A DNA stretch of 7,605 bases. It comes from an uncultured Cellvibrio sp. (GTDB taxonomy: Bacteria > Pseudomonadota > Gammaproteobacteria > Pseudomonadales > Cellvibrionaceae). The position numbers and the translations under genes were made by a program. Below are positions 6,618-7,605 of the stretch, one piece after another. The notes under the pieces were generated by a model. That model was not told the DNA's origin, did no database searches, and saw only the letters and a list, made by a program, of their open reading frames with translations. Positions within the stretch are counted from its first letter, which is position 1, and every line of letters begins with the position of its first letter. The stretch spans positions 1 through 7,605 of the forward strand of contig CAMLML010000124.1 of the NCBI GenBank assembly GCA_946481095.1, in the 5' to 3' direction.

Positions 6618-7454
6618 TCAATTCTCACTTTTTTGGTTGATAGCTAACGACCGTTTTACTCGTTGCTGATTTCGAATTTTATTTTTTTCATTTTTTTGAA
6701 TATCGGATGCCTGCTCACAAATGGCCAGAAAATGTCCCGGATCAAGGCTGGCACCACCCACCAACAAACCATCAACATCTGCCTGACTCAACAATTCCTG
6801 AGCATTGGATTTATTAACACTGCCACCGTAAAGAATACGAATTTTTTGTGCTATCTCGCGATCAAAAATATCTTCCAATTCTTTGCGGATAAATTCATGT
6901 ATTTCCTGAGCGATTTGTGGCGTTGCTGCAAGCCCCGTACCTATAGCCCAAACCGGTTCATAGGCGACGCACAAATCACCATTGACTGCACCTGCCAAAT
7001 CAATTCCTTTCAAACCACCGTAAAGCTGTTCGTGCAACACCTGTTGCGTAATTCCCGATTGTCGCTGTTGCTGATTTTCACCAACACACAACACCGGCAT
7101 CAATCCATGGTTGAGTGCAGTTTGCACTTTGATATGGCACCCCTCGTTATTTTCCGCAAACATGGCGCGACGTTCCGAATGCCCGATCAAACATAAAGAA
7201 CAACCGGCTTGCTTTAACATTTGTGCAGAAGTTTCACCCGTGTAGGCGCCCGATTCATAACGGCTGACGTTTTGGCTACCAATTTGCAAATCCGAAAATT
7301 GCAAAAATGTCATCATGTCGCGCATATACAAATAAGGCGGGCAAATCGCAATTTGCGCGGCGTAGTGTTTTCCAATAAACGACGCCACAGAAGTACAGAT
7401 CAAATCCAAACCACCATTTAATTTCCAGTTAGCGATTACTATAGGTTTACGCAT
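6618..7454 (-). CDS. tpiA: Triosephosphate isomerase with C-terminal extension
   Basis: Interconverts dihydroxyacetone phosphate and glyceraldehyde 3-phosphate, cytoplasmic, normally a dimeric TIM barrel. Active-site residues are all present: N9 and K11 in ANWKLNG, H92 in IGHSERR (90-96), catalytic E166 in AYEPVWAIGTG (164-174) which leads into the flexible loop, YGGSVN (209-214), and the phosphate-binding LVGGASL (231-237). The start aligns with E. coli TpiA Met1. The only upstream ribosome-site candidate is GGAA with a longish ten-base spacing. The protein is 278 aa, whereas E. coli TpiA has 255. The extra residues (about 251-278) are hydrophilic and rich in Lys, Arg, Asn and Gln, unlike any TIM element. 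They begin at two A7 runs where the -1 frame stops at once. The stop is one base from the fbaA start. It is the first gene of the operon, and its own promoter should lie in 7455-7605. Confidence 0.96.
   Translation of the reverse strand: MRKPIVIANWKLNGGLDLICTSVASFIGKHYAAQIAICPPYLYMRDMMTFLQFSDLQIGSQNVSRYESGAYTGETSAQMLKQAGCSLCLIGHSERRAMFAENNEGCHIKVQTALNHGLMPVLCVGENQQQRQSGITQQVLHEQLYGGLKGIDLAGAVNGDLCVAYEPVWAIGTGLAATPQIAQEIHEFIRKELEDIFDREIAQKIRILYGGSVNKSNAQELLSQADVDGLLVGGASLDPGHFLAICEQASDIQKNEKNKIRNQQRVKRSLAINQKSEN
6624..6628 (-). promoter_or_regulatory. Ribosome-binding site deciding the fbaA start
   Basis: GTGAG lies seven bases upstream of the ATG at 6616 and falls within the last sense codons of tpiA. 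Its GTG is also the first in-frame alternative start for the aldolase. The spacing suits a Shine-Dalgarno role, and no comparable purine-rich motif precedes the GTG itself. Confidence 0.45.
6681..6696 (-). other. Two tandem A-AAA-AAT slippery heptamers at the tpiA 3' end
   Basis: In the zero frame tpiA reads CAA AAA AAT GAA AAA AAT AAA, giving two heptamers of the X-XXY-YYZ frameshift pattern at 6696-6690 and 6687-6681. A -1 slip on the first gives AAA then TGA (6690-6688) and a 255-residue protein. A -1 slip on the second gives AAA then TAA (6681-6679) and 258 residues. No obvious stimulatory stem or upstream Shine-Dalgarno stimulator was found by eye. The arrangement may be functional, may be a relic of a one-base change in the A run, or may reflect a homopolymer sequencing error. 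Confidence 0.4.
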
Positions 7455-7605
7455 AAAAATTGGTTTCCATTTTTGTCATATCAATTTTCAAAACAAAACA
7501 GCATAGTCAGGCCTACCATAAGCCTGAAATATTCAGTGAATAAAATAATTTTGTTGGAACGGAAGAGTATGGTTGTCGGCCATAAAAGTAGATCTGCTCA
7601 TTAAA
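7455..7605 (-). promoter_or_regulatory. tpiA upstream region (presumed promoter of the tpiA-fbaA-fbp operon)
   Basis: These 151 bases hold no convincing gene. As the only non-coding stretch upstream of tpiA in the window, they should carry the operon promoter. I could not find a sigma-70 -35/-10 pair that I would defend; the minus strand has several TAT-containing hexamers (for example TATGGT and TATGCT) without good partners. The region is AT-rich and contains two overlapping dyads, listed separately. Confidence 0.4.
7507..7536. repeat. Overlapping dyad symmetries upstream of tpiA, operator-like
   Basis: The first element (7507-7527) has 6-base arms TCAGGC and GCCTGA around nine bases, with two further symmetric positions inside (TA and TA), so 8 of 10 pairs match about the centre. 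The second (7524-7536) is CTGAA-ATA-TTCAG and shares four bases with the first. They lie about 50 to 80 bases upstream of the tpiA ATG, a usual place for a repressor site. They could also fold as small hairpins in a leader. No known operator is recognised. Confidence 0.3.

Noticed and set aside
6617..6628. GTG at 6628 as the aldolase start, giving 363 residues
   Set aside because: The ATG at 6616 gives exact alignment with the 359-residue E. coli protein, and this GTG is better explained as part of the ribosome-binding sequence.
4570..7454. Calvin-cycle or RuMP-cycle cluster
   Set aside because: The trio would fit either, but no Rubisco, phosphoribulokinase, transketolase or hexulose-phosphate gene is in the window, so ordinary gluconeogenesis is sufficient.
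7499..7519. Possible sigma-54 (-24/-12) site on the minus strand upstream of tpiA
   Set aside because: GG and GC elements occur, but with 9 or 13 bases between them, not the required 10, and the flanking consensus is poor.
7569..7604. Small plus-strand frame MVVGHKSRSAH preceded by GGAAGAG
   Set aside because: It has only 11 codons and no similarity I recognise; the purine-rich stretch before the ATG is common by chance.

Overview
The window looks like chromosomal DNA of a gammaproteobacterium, moderately AT-rich by eye. The best taxonomic clue is a class II fructose-bisphosphate aldolase that matches the Escherichia coli FbaA type residue for residue in length (359 aa) and in active-site numbering. 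Cellvibrio-like genera are a plausible home for this mix of a MacB/ADOP-type permease, an NtrC-type regulator and an FbaA-type aldolase, but that is an impression from memory and not a measurement. I see no tRNA, rRNA, CRISPR array, insertion sequence or phage gene.

Left half (2-4553, + strand): an export/signalling operon. It begins inside a two-module MacB/FtsX-type ABC transporter permease whose N-terminal part lies outside the window. After a 23-base gap comes an NtrC-family sigma-54-dependent response regulator. The regulator overlaps by four bases (ATGA) an NtrY-like membrane histidine kinase. The kinase has two membrane helices with almost no extracytoplasmic loop, followed by HAMP-like, PAS and catalytic domains. 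The order suggests that the kinase-regulator pair controls the transporter and may sense through it. The transporter ATPase and any membrane-fusion partner would have to lie upstream, out of view.

Right half (4570-7454, - strand): a compact carbon-metabolism operon transcribed toward the first one, in the order triosephosphate isomerase, class II aldolase, class I fructose-1,6-bisphosphatase. These are three consecutive gluconeogenic steps: GAP/DHAP interconversion, condensation to fructose 1,6-bisphosphate, and hydrolysis to fructose 6-phosphate. The junctions are 1 and 4 bases, and ribosome-binding sequences are embedded in the preceding gene's last codons. The 151 bases upstream of tpiA hold no convincing gene but contain two overlapping dyad symmetries.

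The two operons converge with 16 bases between stop codons. A perfect 7-bp hairpin lies inside the last codons of the kinase gene.

No clearly new multi-gene system is visible. The most unusual local signal is at the tpiA 3' end. There, two tandem A-AAA-AAT slippery heptamers are each followed at once by a stop in the -1 frame, exactly where a normal-length (255 aa) isomerase would end. In the zero frame the protein instead runs on through a basic tail of about 28 residues to the aldolase start.
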